DNA from: JAJTHC01 sp044348005
GTDB taxonomy: Bacteria > Cyanobacteriota > Vampirovibrionia > Vampirovibrionales > JAJTHC01
DNA length: 64,000 nucleotides
Assembly (NCBI GenBank): GCA_044348005.1
Contig: JBIKTR010000008.1
Coordinates: 1 to 64,000, forward strand
Direction: 5' to 3'
The notes under the pieces were generated by a model that was not told the origin of the DNA, did no database searches, and was given only the letters and a program-made list of their open reading frames with translations. Positions 49,799 through 58,026 of the stretch are shown here, piece after piece (the stretch's first letter is position 1; each line of letters opens with the position of its first letter). The translations under genes and the position numbers were made by a program.

Positions 49799-51007
49799 TT
49801 ATGCTAAAAAACCCTCTAAATTTGGGTTTTGGCGAAGTTGAGTTAGGGCCCTCTCTTTTAAAGATTTAACTTGACTTAGTGTGACATTGCCCATGATTGT
49901 GACTATTTGTGGCTGCGTGTGCGGTTCTTCGCCACCTAGCCCAAAAGTCAACTTTAAGACCTTTTGTTCTTCAAGGCCAAGGGACGCCAAAGCAGTAGCT
50001 ATATGTTCAAAAGCAATAGCTCTATCTATTTCATTAAAAGTTTGTTCACCATCCACATTGGGGTCTCTAATCGTTTCAAGCAAATCAGAATTCCCGTCTT
50101 GACCCACGGGTATATCTAGGGACGAAGCATTACGTTGATTATCAACTGTTAGAGCCCCGCTCAATTGTTCAACCGTTATGTCCACCTGAGTACTCTTCTT
50201 TTTCGAGTTAAGGAGGGCTGCAATTTCGTCTAAGTTGGGCGTTCTTTTCAATGTTGTAGTAAGCTCCCTCTTAGCTGTTCCAATTCTGTTTAACATCTCC
50301 GTCGTACTAACAGGACGGCGAATCATACGGGATTTCTCCTTAATGGCGCGGGTAATGGCTTGTTGGATCCACCAATAGGCATAGGTGGACAACTTATTGC
50401 CCCGTCTGTGATCAAACTTGTCCACGGCACGGCCTAGGCCTAGAGTACCTTCTTGAATCAGGTCTGGTAAGTCTAAGCCTCTGTTCTTATATTTTTTCGC
50501 GATAAACACCACCAAACGCAAGTTCGCACTCACCATTCTCTCATGCGCTCGCTTGGCGGCTCGTACTTTATTAGCCTGTTCTGTGCGTAAGAGTAGCTTT
50601 TTCTCGTCATTAGGGAGTTTGCTGTACAAAGCATATAAATCGGTAAATCCTGAATTTTCGATTGCTTTATCCTCAGAGTCCAGAATTGATACTATTTGCT
50701 GTCTAAGACCTTGAAGTATCTCACAGCCCGCCTGGATTTTTTTAGCCAAATTGATTTCTTCGTCAGGCTTAAGCAACGGCACACGCCCTATTTTTTTTAG
50801 AAAGTCTCCAACAGTCTCACCCCCAGTTCTTTGAGTGGGGGTAAAACAATCTGTTGTGGCACTGGTCAAGCGCCCCTTGAATCTACTGGTTGGGTTGGGT
50901 TGGGTTGGGTTGGGTTGGGTTGGGTTGGGTTGGGTTGGGTTGGGTTGAGTTGAGTTGAGTTGAGTTCGCTGGGAAACACCCCACCTATAAAGCAGTTGTA
51001 GCATCAT
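49799..51007 (-). CDS. RpoD-family sigma factor with a repeat-encoded N-terminus
   Basis: 402 residues. Regions 1.2 (GDFLKKIGRVPLLKPDEEINLAKKI), 2 (SANLRLVVFIAKKYKNRGLDLPDLIQEGTLGLGRAVDKFDHRRGNKLSTYAYWWIQQAITRAI read in pieces), 3 (RRPVSTTEMLNRIGTAKREL) and 4 (LASLGLEEQKVLKLTFGLGGEE...LKERALTQLRQ) are present, as in group 2 sigma factors. Region 4.2 is degenerate. Between the ATG and region 1.2 the gene has (TTGGG)11(TTGAG)4 on the opposite strand, coding TQPNP repeats. No ATG or GTG follows the repeat before region 1.2, so repeat number decides the frame. Confidence 0.9.
   Translation of the reverse strand: MMLQLLYRWGVSQRTQLNSTQPNPTQPNPTQPNPTQPNPTSRFKGRLTSATTDCFTPTQRTGGETVGDFLKKIGRVPLLKPDEEINLAKKIQAGCEILQGLRQQIVSILDSEDKAIENSGFTDLYALYSKLPNDEKKLLLRTEQANKVRAAKRAHERMVSANLRLVVFIAKKYKNRGLDLPDLIQEGTLGLGRAVDKFDHRRGNKLSTYAYWWIQQAITRAIKEKSRMIRRPVSTTEMLNRIGTAKRELTTTLKRTPNLDEIAALLNSKKKSTQVDITVEQLSGALTVDNQRNASSLDIPVGQDGNSDLLETIRDPNVDGEQTFNEIDRAIAFEHIATALASLGLEEQKVLKLTFGLGGEEPHTQPQIVTIMGNVTLSQVKSLKERALTQLRQNPNLEGFLA
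50890..50964 (-). repeat. Pentanucleotide tract, 11 x TTGGG then 4 x TTGAG, in a sigma-factor gene
   Basis: Fifteen 5-bp units counted from 50890. Five is not a multiple of three, so each gain or loss shifts the frame. The GGG runs spaced by TT on the template strand can form G-quadruplexes. Units vary only at one base, the type found in slippage tracts. Confidence 0.95.
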
Positions 51008-51071
51008 GAAAAAAGCACCTATTTATAGTCAAGAGAAAAGTAACACGCCTTGTAAAAATAACAAGCCTACA

Positions 51072-51101
51072 TATACTAGCACCCACACACCCTCAAGTCA
51101 A
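51072..51101 (-). promoter_or_regulatory. Promoter candidate for the sigma-factor gene
   Basis: On the minus strand TTGACT (51096-51101), 18 bases, AGTATA (51072-51077). The -35 is good, the -10 moderate. Confidence 0.4.
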
Positions 51102-51151
51102 GGCGATTTTTGTGAGGGCTTGGTGCTATAAAGTCTCGATTTTTTGCAATA

Positions 51152-51180
51152 AAAAGCGCTTATACCGTTTAAACGGTATT
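51152..51180 (-). terminator. Palindromic terminator at the mnmG stop
   Basis: An 18-bp perfect palindrome, ATACCGTTT/AAACGGTAT (51162-51179), begins at the mnmG stop codon, and the minus strand continues AAGCGCTTTTTATT. A hairpin with U-run. Confidence 0.6.
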
Positions 51181-53086
51181 AGTCCACTGGCGTTGTAGGC
51201 GTCTGCATCGGCAAGCGACCGGCACTTAAAAGCACTTGCACAATTTGCACATCACTGGGGTTCACCCCTGAAATGCGCTTGGCTTGTGCCAAATCCACTG
51301 GGCGAAACTTACTGAGCTTTTCGCGGGCTTCTAAACTCAGTTGTTGAATGGCGTGGTAATCAACGTGTAGTGGAAGCTTGAGCTTTTCGGCATTCTGCAC
51401 CCGTTGATTTTCCCGTGTTTGACGCCCAATGTAGCCCGCAAATTTAATGTCGGTTTCTAGGGTTTCTTGAACGTCTGGCAACACCGTTTGAGAAGCAGGA
51501 TCTAGCAGCGCAAGGGTTTGATACGTCACCATCGGGCGCTTTAAGAGCTGTTCTAAACTCGTGCCTTCTTGAATACGTTCCCCACAAGATTCGCTTAAAC
51601 GTGCATTATTTTCTGCGGTGGCTTTAATTTTTGTGCTAGCCAAACGGCGATGTTCTTGGGCAATGGCGTCTTGACGCGTTTGAAACACCGTCCATCGATC
51701 GCCTTGCACCAAGCCAATGTCGCGTCCCAACGCCGTTAGGCGTAAATCGGCGTTGTCTTGACGCAGGAGCAAGCGGTATTCACTGCGACTGGTGAGCATT
51801 CGGTAGGGTTCTTTAATTTCTTTGGTGACGAGATCGTCAATCAGTGTGCCGATGTACGACGACGCGCGAGACAGCACAAAGGGGGCTTGCTTGCCCACGT
51901 ATCGACTGGCGTTAATGCCCGCCATAAGGCCTTGTGCAGCGGCTTCTTCATAGCCACTGGTGCCGTTGATTTGCCCTGCGAAAAACAACCCGTGGGCTTT
52001 TTTTACCATTAACGCAGGCGTCAACTGAAATGCAGGAAAATAATCGTATTCCACCGCACAGGCTGGACGCAACATTTCCGCCCGTTCTAGGCCCGGTAAC
52101 GTTTGTAGCATCGCCACTTGAACATCCAACGGCAAGCATGAAGAAAAGCCTTGCAAGTAGATTTCATAGGTCTGGCGGCCTTCGGGTTCAATAAACAAGT
52201 GGTGGGTGTCTTTATCAGCAAAGCGCATGACTTTGTCTTCAATACTGGGGCAGTAGCGGGGGCCACAATCGGCTTCCATGAGTCCTTGCATCATGGGGCT
52301 ACGGTGAATGTTGGCGCGAATTAAGTCGTGGGTTTGGGGGGTGGTGCGGGTTAGGTGGCACGGGATTTGAGGCAGGTGGGGACGTTCAGGCATGAAGCTA
52401 AAAAAGCCATGAGGCGTGTCTCCATGCTGTTCTTCAAGGGTGCTATAATCAATGGTGCGCCCATCTACACGAGGGGGTGTGCCTGTTTTAAGACGCCCTG
52501 TTTCAAGCCCCAGTTCCAGTAAAGACGCTGTTAACCCCTTTGCCGCTGGATCCCCAGGACGACCGCCCCCGTAGCTATTTTCACCGATCCAGATTTTACC
52601 ATTTAAAAAGGTGCCTGTGGTCACTACCACCGCAGGGGCTTGGTAAAAAATACCCAGCTGGTCTTCCACCCCCAGCACGTTTTGATGTGAATCCACCACC
52701 ACGCGTTGGACGGTGGTTTGGCGCAATTTGAGATTCGGCTCCGCTTCTAGTAAGGCACGGGCATAATCACGATACTTGGCCTTGTCGCTTTGTGAGCGTA
52801 AGGCCCTTACCGCAGGGCCTTTAGACGTATTGAGCATACGTAGTTGAATGTAGGTGGCATCGGCACATAGGCCCATTACACCCCCTAGCGCGTCAATTTC
52901 TTTGACCAACTGGCTTTTGGCGGGGCCTCCAATGGAAGGGTTACAGCTCATTTGGCCAATGGTGTCTAAATTCATGCTCAGCACAATGGTTTTACAGCCC
53001 AAGCGAGCCGCCGCCACGGCGGCTTCAATGCCTGCATGGCCTGCCCCAATAACCAAAACATCTGCTTTTTCTGTGTGAAGTGCCAT
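51179..53086 (-). CDS. mnmG: tRNA U34 carboxymethylaminomethyl modification protein MnmG
   Basis: FAD enzyme that with MnmE modifies wobble uridine of several tRNAs. 635 residues, normal length. FAD-binding VIGAGHAGIEAAVAAARLGC at the N-terminus, MSCNPSIGGPAKSQLVKEIDALGG, EENSYGGGRPGD-type region, and a C-terminal helical domain ending RISGVNPSDVQIVQVLL. Stands alone. The promoter region (53087-53211) lies against the divergent secreted-protein gene. Confidence 0.97.
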   Translation of the reverse strand: MALHTEKADVLVIGAGHAGIEAAVAAARLGCKTIVLSMNLDTIGQMSCNPSIGGPAKSQLVKEIDALGGVMGLCADATYIQLRMLNTSKGPAVRALRSQSDKAKYRDYARALLEAEPNLKLRQTTVQRVVVDSHQNVLGVEDQLGIFYQAPAVVVTTGTFLNGKIWIGENSYGGGRPGDPAAKGLTASLLELGLETGRLKTGTPPRVDGRTIDYSTLEEQHGDTPHGFFSFMPERPHLPQIPCHLTRTTPQTHDLIRANIHRSPMMQGLMEADCGPRYCPSIEDKVMRFADKDTHHLFIEPEGRQTYEIYLQGFSSCLPLDVQVAMLQTLPGLERAEMLRPACAVEYDYFPAFQLTPALMVKKAHGLFFAGQINGTSGYEEAAAQGLMAGINASRYVGKQAPFVLSRASSYIGTLIDDLVTKEIKEPYRMLTSRSEYRLLLRQDNADLRLTALGRDIGLVQGDRWTVFQTRQDAIAQEHRRLASTKIKATAENNARLSESCGERIQEGTSLEQLLKRPMVTYQTLALLDPASQTVLPDVQETLETDIKFAGYIGRQTRENQRVQNAEKLKLPLHVDYHAIQQLSLEAREKLSKFRPVDLAQAKRISGVNPSDVQIVQVLLSAGRLPMQTPTTPVD

Positions 53087-53307
53087 ACCATTTTCCGTGT
53101 GTTGTGTTTTTGTGTTGTATGTTTAGGACGCGTCTTACTTTTATTGTACCAAAAACACAAGCGTTCTGTGGCAGTGGCCAAATTTTTTAGTCATCCCCTT
53201 TCACCAATTGAATGACGACTGGCGCTTTTTCTTTTCACACACACCACGCGTCTTTTTATTTGAATCCACTTTGTGCTAGAATAAAGGCACCAGTAAAGGA
53301 GTCTTCT

Positions 53308-54627
53308 ATGTTCCCTGCCCTTGCTTTCTCTTTTGCATCCTTCATGCGTCGTATGGAAGGCGGTGTTTTCCTTCGTTTTGGGATGCTGTTGCTGCTGTTG
53401 GGCGCTTGGGCGTTGCCTCAGGCGTTGGCGTGTCGTATGGTAACCCTTATTCAAACGACCCCAAATGCGGATCGAGTCCAGCAGTATTGGGTAGAACAGA
53501 GCCGTTCACTGATGCATCAATCCCATGGGAGCGAGCCTTATTATCAAACCGCGGGGCAAAGTTTGAATACCAACTTGGTTGAAGGCGTGGTGCCCACAGT
53601 TGATGGCGTCGGCATTGCTGGCTTTGACGCGGATGCTCAGTTTTTAAACACGCTTTATTACCGTCAATCTCAACCGCTTGATCAAGCGTCCGTGGCGTTT
53701 AAAGACGCCGTTTCTCGTCTTGGAAAAACAGGCACTGTGCTGATGGGGCATGTGCGCGCAAGAACCACAGGCCCAGTGGCCCCCTTTAATAACCATCCCT
53801 TTGTGGTGACGTTGAACGCTCAACGAGGTGGCACGTGGGCCTTTATGGCCAACGGCGGTACACAGATTTCTGCGGAAGACTACACCCGCTTGGTGAAGGA
53901 TGTTCGCTTGGTGAAGGCTTGCGTGTCGAGTGGGTGTTCGTCGCCTACGACTTTAACCGATTCTGAAAAATTGTTCCATGTTTTACTGAGCCCCTTGCTC
54001 CCTTTCTTGGATGCCACAGCCTTAAAAGGGGACGGCTTCAACACTGAACAACTCGAGTATTTCGCCCATAGGCTTAGTCAGACTTATGGGGCGATTCAAG
54101 GAAAAATACTGCCTAAAGTCATGCGCCCTTTTGTTAAAGGCGGGGGCTACAGTGACGCTGCCCAAGGCCATGTGTTGGACGAAAAAAGTCATTTTTTACG
54201 CTACACGCCTAAAACATGGGTAATGAGTAACGGGGCGTATACCTTTATTTTTGTGCACGGCTATGAACAATGGTACCAAGTCCACTATGGTGGGGAAGAT
54301 CGTTCCTACGCTTCAGCCCTTGTGTTTGCGAGCGAACCCACCAACATTAAAGAGTTTTACGCCAACGGGGAAGCCTTTCTCAATGATGCGGATTCAGGCC
54401 ATGTTCAAGGGGCCTCTATCAGTCGCTGGCAACAGCTCCCTCAAGATTCCTTAACCGTGGTGTATGATTCTGGCCAAGGCCTTCGAATGCGTCTGTTCCC
54501 TGTGGTGATGCCTCAAACGGCTTACCCGAAGGTGCCCGTGTATGCGCCAAAAAAGGGGCAAGGCAAGGGGGCAGGTATTGCGGTTCCTCCTGAGTTTCAG
54601 GCTCATCCGCTTGGGTGTCGATGTTAA
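53308..54627 (+). CDS. Exported Ntn-hydrolase / class II amidotransferase-like protein
   Basis: 439 residues from the ATG at 53308 (AAAGGAG six bases upstream). Signal peptide FLRFGMLLLLLGAWALPQALA ends just before Cys42, so processing would expose an N-terminal CRMVTLIQTT. The sequence then carries GHVRARTTGPVAPFNNHPFV and WAFMANGGT, closely like the HxRxAT...N-HPF and W-F-x-NG motifs of YafJ-type class II glutamine amidotransferases. This suggests a periplasmic Ntn hydrolase activated by signal cleavage. The substrate is unknown. A lipoprotein signal is a less likely reading (Ala rather than Leu at -3). Confidence 0.72.
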   Translation: MFPALAFSFASFMRRMEGGVFLRFGMLLLLLGAWALPQALACRMVTLIQTTPNADRVQQYWVEQSRSLMHQSHGSEPYYQTAGQSLNTNLVEGVVPTVDGVGIAGFDADAQFLNTLYYRQSQPLDQASVAFKDAVSRLGKTGTVLMGHVRARTTGPVAPFNNHPFVVTLNAQRGGTWAFMANGGTQISAEDYTRLVKDVRLVKACVSSGCSSPTTLTDSEKLFHVLLSPLLPFLDATALKGDGFNTEQLEYFAHRLSQTYGAIQGKILPKVMRPFVKGGGYSDAAQGHVLDEKSHFLRYTPKTWVMSNGAYTFIFVHGYEQWYQVHYGGEDRSYASALVFASEPTNIKEFYANGEAFLNDADSGHVQGASISRWQQLPQDSLTVVYDSGQGLRMRLFPVVMPQTAYPKVPVYAPKKGQGKGAGIAVPPEFQAHPLGCRC

Positions 54628-54800
54628 CGCCTTTGTTTTGAGGCACATGGTTGACGGGCTTAGGCTTCAAACAGCAGGCCTTTAGACCTCTAAACTCACT
54701 TGTGAGCTGATGCCTAACACGTTATATTATTGAGCGGACTTAAAGCGTTAAGCAGTCCCCATTTCAAACACGACTTTTAGATTGGCTCGTAAAACACTCT

Positions 54801-56327
54801 ATGAAAATGGCGCCTTACAATGTTAGCCCGAACTCCACTCGGTTTCACCCGAAGGGGAATTGGAGCTTGCCTACAAAGCCTTCGCCTAGCACTATGCAAG
54901 GCGCTATTCAACAACGAACGGGGGCTTGGCACCCCCCTGCGCACTGGGATTTTGAAGCCATTGAATACAGAGGCTTTATGCTGGCCACGCTTTTTTTGGT
55001 CCCCCTACTCCGTTACACTCAAGACACCCCTGAAGACAAAAACGCCCTGCTCGCTCGAGATTTTGCCGCGCTGGGTTCAGCCACCATGCTGTATTTGTTT
55101 TTGCGAAAAGTCCTTTCTAAACACATTAGCGAGCTAAGCAAGCCCGAAGAGATTGCGAAATTACCCAAGTTCTTACAAGGGCTCGGCAAAGCCCTTGGCG
55201 CGGACGCCAAGGATCCTATTCAAAAAGAAAAAAACCACCTATTAAGCTATATTCCCGCGCAAATTGTTTCGCTTACAGCGTCTGCCTTAATTGGCCCTGC
55301 CATTGGTAGCCAAGCCATGCAACACCTTAAGCAGGTGCATCAGTGGGCACAATCGCCCCATAAAAAAGAACACCTCAAAGAATCTTGGCAGAACCAGACC
55401 CCTGAAGATCGTCAACGCCTTAGCCTTGAAGCCGTCGTTACCGCGGGGGGATTTCTGGCCTTACTTCTCTTGGCCTATGAAGCCATGGGGCCTTACAAAA
55501 AAAAAGCCATGGGGCCTTGCGAAGAAATCGTCGCCACCACCTTAAAAGAACGCGTGCTTAATGCAGGGATTCGCTTGATGGATTATGACTTACAAGCGAT
55601 TGTCACCAGTTTATTGGGCGGCATTGGACTGGCCAAATTAAGCAGTGCCTTATGTTTCCCAAACACCAAAAAAGAACAGGCCCACACCCGCCAGAAGGGG
55701 GTCAACTACCCTGAAGATCATTCGCTGAAAGGGGAATTGAAGCATACCTTTTTTCAAGCCCAAAAAGACGACAACGGCGAATTGACCTTTAAACTCAAAG
55801 CCCCCGCCGTTGGGGTGGCCTTAATGGGGGCGACTTATATGTCTATGGCGCTGTGGGGGCTTATTCACACCATTAAGCATCACAACAATCCCAAAGAACT
55901 GGACCGACTGTATAGCTATAATACGGCATATCATGCGTTGCATTGGCTATTGCCGTCCTTAATTCTTCCCACCATTCGCTATTCACGAGACCCCAAAGAA
56001 AAACGAGATGAATTGTACATACGAGATTTTACCCATTCATGGTTAGGCATGGTGATGTACTGGGCGGCGAAGTTTTCTACCCTAAAAGCCATTGAACACT
56101 TTCATTGGGTGGCCTTGCCCAAAGCCGTAGAAAATACGGAAGTCGCTAAGCGCATTCAAAAAGAAGCGAAATATCTACTGGCTTCAACAGTGGGTTTAAT
56201 GACCCAGATTCCCACCGTCGTATTTTTAGCCCCCAAGTTTTCGCACGATTTTGTCAATTATGCCAACCAACCGATTCTTCCCACCCAAGAACCTGAAGCA
56301 ACAGTGCCTTCCCCCGCAAGGCCCTAG
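54801..56327 (+). CDS. Unknown polytopic membrane protein with internal duplication
   Basis: 508 residues. Two halves share a pattern: FLVPLLRYTQDTPEDKNALLARDFAAL...MLYLFLRK (about 60-105), and LILPTIRYSRDPKEKRDELYIRDFTHS...VMYWAAK (about 390-430), each followed by a basic loop and a further segment. A 21-base local duplication gives MGPYKKKAMGPCEE. Roughly seven hydrophobic segments. No family recognised. Possibly related in build to the coupled pair at 12.1-13.8 kb. Start chosen at the first ATG; ribosome site poor. Confidence 0.7.
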   Translation: MKMAPYNVSPNSTRFHPKGNWSLPTKPSPSTMQGAIQQRTGAWHPPAHWDFEAIEYRGFMLATLFLVPLLRYTQDTPEDKNALLARDFAALGSATMLYLFLRKVLSKHISELSKPEEIAKLPKFLQGLGKALGADAKDPIQKEKNHLLSYIPAQIVSLTASALIGPAIGSQAMQHLKQVHQWAQSPHKKEHLKESWQNQTPEDRQRLSLEAVVTAGGFLALLLLAYEAMGPYKKKAMGPCEEIVATTLKERVLNAGIRLMDYDLQAIVTSLLGGIGLAKLSSALCFPNTKKEQAHTRQKGVNYPEDHSLKGELKHTFFQAQKDDNGELTFKLKAPAVGVALMGATYMSMALWGLIHTIKHHNNPKELDRLYSYNTAYHALHWLLPSLILPTIRYSRDPKEKRDELYIRDFTHSWLGMVMYWAAKFSTLKAIEHFHWVALPKAVENTEVAKRIQKEAKYLLASTVGLMTQIPTVVFLAPKFSHDFVNYANQPILPTQEPEATVPSPARP

Positions 56328-56398
56328 TGTGTGTAAAAGGCTTGATTCTTCTACACACACCCTAGAGCGTTTATATAGTGTTGTAAAGACGTTCTGAC

Positions 56399-56773
56399 TT
56401 AGTCAAAACACTTTAAAAACAGGGTGCGAAAGGTTTCGCCTTGTGTGGGGTTAATCGTCTTGGCGTGACTAAAATCCATTTGTTCAATCATGTAACGCAT
56501 CAAAGCAATGTTGTCGCTTTCCGCGGCGGCTTGAACTTCTGCCACGACTTGGCGAAATTCGTACTGAACAGGCAAGGGTTGGCCTGTAAAAAGCTGACGC
56601 ATTTCTAGTAAAATGGATTGAGCCGACTTTGGTGGGGGAGGCGCCTGCCATTCGCTCAAGCCTTCTAAGCTTGTTACGAAGGTTTCATTAGGCGCTAATT
56701 CCCACCCTTCTTCAATCATTCGCCAAGCTTTGTAAGTCTGTTCATGTAAATCAGTGACGGCATAAAGAATCAT
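56399..56773 (-). CDS. Small phage-module protein, possibly fibre-associated
   Basis: 124 residues, directly after the tail-fibre-like gene with a 17-base gap. Begins MILYAVTDLHEQTYKAWRMIEEGWELAP and has a central proline run PPPPKSAQS. Acidic, helical. Position suggests a fibre-assembly or chaperone role, but no motif proves it. GGAG ribosome site present. It is the last gene of the module. Beyond it the flanking gene runs the other way. Confidence 0.6.
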   Translation of the reverse strand: MILYAVTDLHEQTYKAWRMIEEGWELAPNETFVTSLEGLSEWQAPPPPKSAQSILLEMRQLFTGQPLPVQYEFRQVVAEVQAAAESDNIALMRYMIEQMDFSHAKTINPTQGETFRTLFLKCFD

Positions 56774-56790
56774 GGTACGGGTCTCCTTTC

Positions 56791-58026
56791 TTAAACAGTA
56801 AAGCTAAAGCCTGAAACGGCGACATCAAAACCAGCGGTGTCGATTCTTAAATCAACGGATTGAGCCATATTGGTGGTCACTTGTGGATTAAGCATATAGG
56901 TTCCCCCAGGGGAATAGAGCCGTGTTTCTTGGTTCGTACCTGTGGGTCTAAAATAAAACGTTCCTGCGCCGCGGGCATAAAGCCACAGTGAAGCATTGTT
57001 CGCCAGCGGTGGCACAAACGCACTTAAGGAAGTGGCTAAAAAAGTACCATTGGCAATATAGCCCACCATGGTTGACGTTCCGATCAATCCGTAACTGTTA
57101 ATAAAAATATCGGCGGTATAGCGTAAGGTCGAAGAACGCTCCGTCCAATGAGTTAGGGTAAAGGGCAAGAGGTTACTGCTGGCGTCCGTTTTTACCGCCA
57201 AAGGCAATTGCCGCGCATGAAACACCACAGAAGCGATCGTAAAGGTTTGAACGCCTTGGGCATTATGCAACAGGTACCCCCCTGAAACACTAACACCACT
57301 ATCAATCATATACAAGTAATACCACGTATTCGGCGCCAGCGTCGCCGTGGGAGACAATCCATTCACGCCTGAAATGTCTAAATTAATCGTGTTATTGCCT
57401 GAAACGCTCAAATCACGTTGGGTATTGCTACTGCGTGCCACCGCATCTCCATTGATGCTAATGGCGCGAGCCGAAACGTATTGAGGCACTGGCACATGAA
57501 CATAGCCAAGAGGCAAACTGGCCGAACCCACTTGATAAAAGGCTGGCCCACTTTTTTGTACGGTAAGCGTTTCCCCATGAACCACAGAATGGCCGGCAAC
57601 AGGTTGCCCCCCCTTCTTCAACAGGGGCAATGCGGTATTGTTGCCTATTTTGACGCTTAAGGGTTGCCACGCATCGGGGGTTTCATTGATTCTAAAAGAA
57701 ACGGTGTAGCCTTCAGGCAAGGGAATTGGAGCGTACGACGGGCTGACTTCAAAAAGGTGTTTAGTCCCCCCTGTTTCGGTGCCGGCCCATTGAATCAATT
57801 GGCGGTTACCACTGATATTCAAGGTTCCATTGACGGTTACATCCTGCTGAAAGGCGGTGGAACCATTAAAGGTTTTATTGCCCGTAAAGGTTTTGTTTTG
57901 GTAAACGGCTTCATCTAGTTCATTGGCCTTGTTAATGAGTTGATCTAATTCCGCATTTAAATCATCGGCATTAATCAACAAACCGTTTTGAATCGTACTG
58001 CTTTTAAGGCGTTGAATGTTACTCAT
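56791..58026 (-). CDS. Tail-fibre/adhesin-like phage protein
   Basis: 411 residues, mostly beta. N-terminal coiled-coil (NADDLNAELDQLINKANELDEAVYQN), then short repeats of fibre type (KTFTGNKTFNGSTAFQQDVTVNGTLNISGN), then Gly/Ser/Thr-rich beta stretches. The NKTFNGSTAF pattern is common in phage fibres. Start ATG overlaps the preceding gene stop by four bases. Probably the receptor-binding element of the particle, the part most likely to vary with prey or host surface. Confidence 0.75.
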   Translation of the reverse strand: MSNIQRLKSSTIQNGLLINADDLNAELDQLINKANELDEAVYQNKTFTGNKTFNGSTAFQQDVTVNGTLNISGNRQLIQWAGTETGGTKHLFEVSPSYAPIPLPEGYTVSFRINETPDAWQPLSVKIGNNTALPLLKKGGQPVAGHSVVHGETLTVQKSGPAFYQVGSASLPLGYVHVPVPQYVSARAISINGDAVARSSNTQRDLSVSGNNTINLDISGVNGLSPTATLAPNTWYYLYMIDSGVSVSGGYLLHNAQGVQTFTIASVVFHARQLPLAVKTDASSNLLPFTLTHWTERSSTLRYTADIFINSYGLIGTSTMVGYIANGTFLATSLSAFVPPLANNASLWLYARGAGTFYFRPTGTNQETRLYSPGGTYMLNPQVTTNMAQSVDLRIDTAGFDVAVSGFSFTV

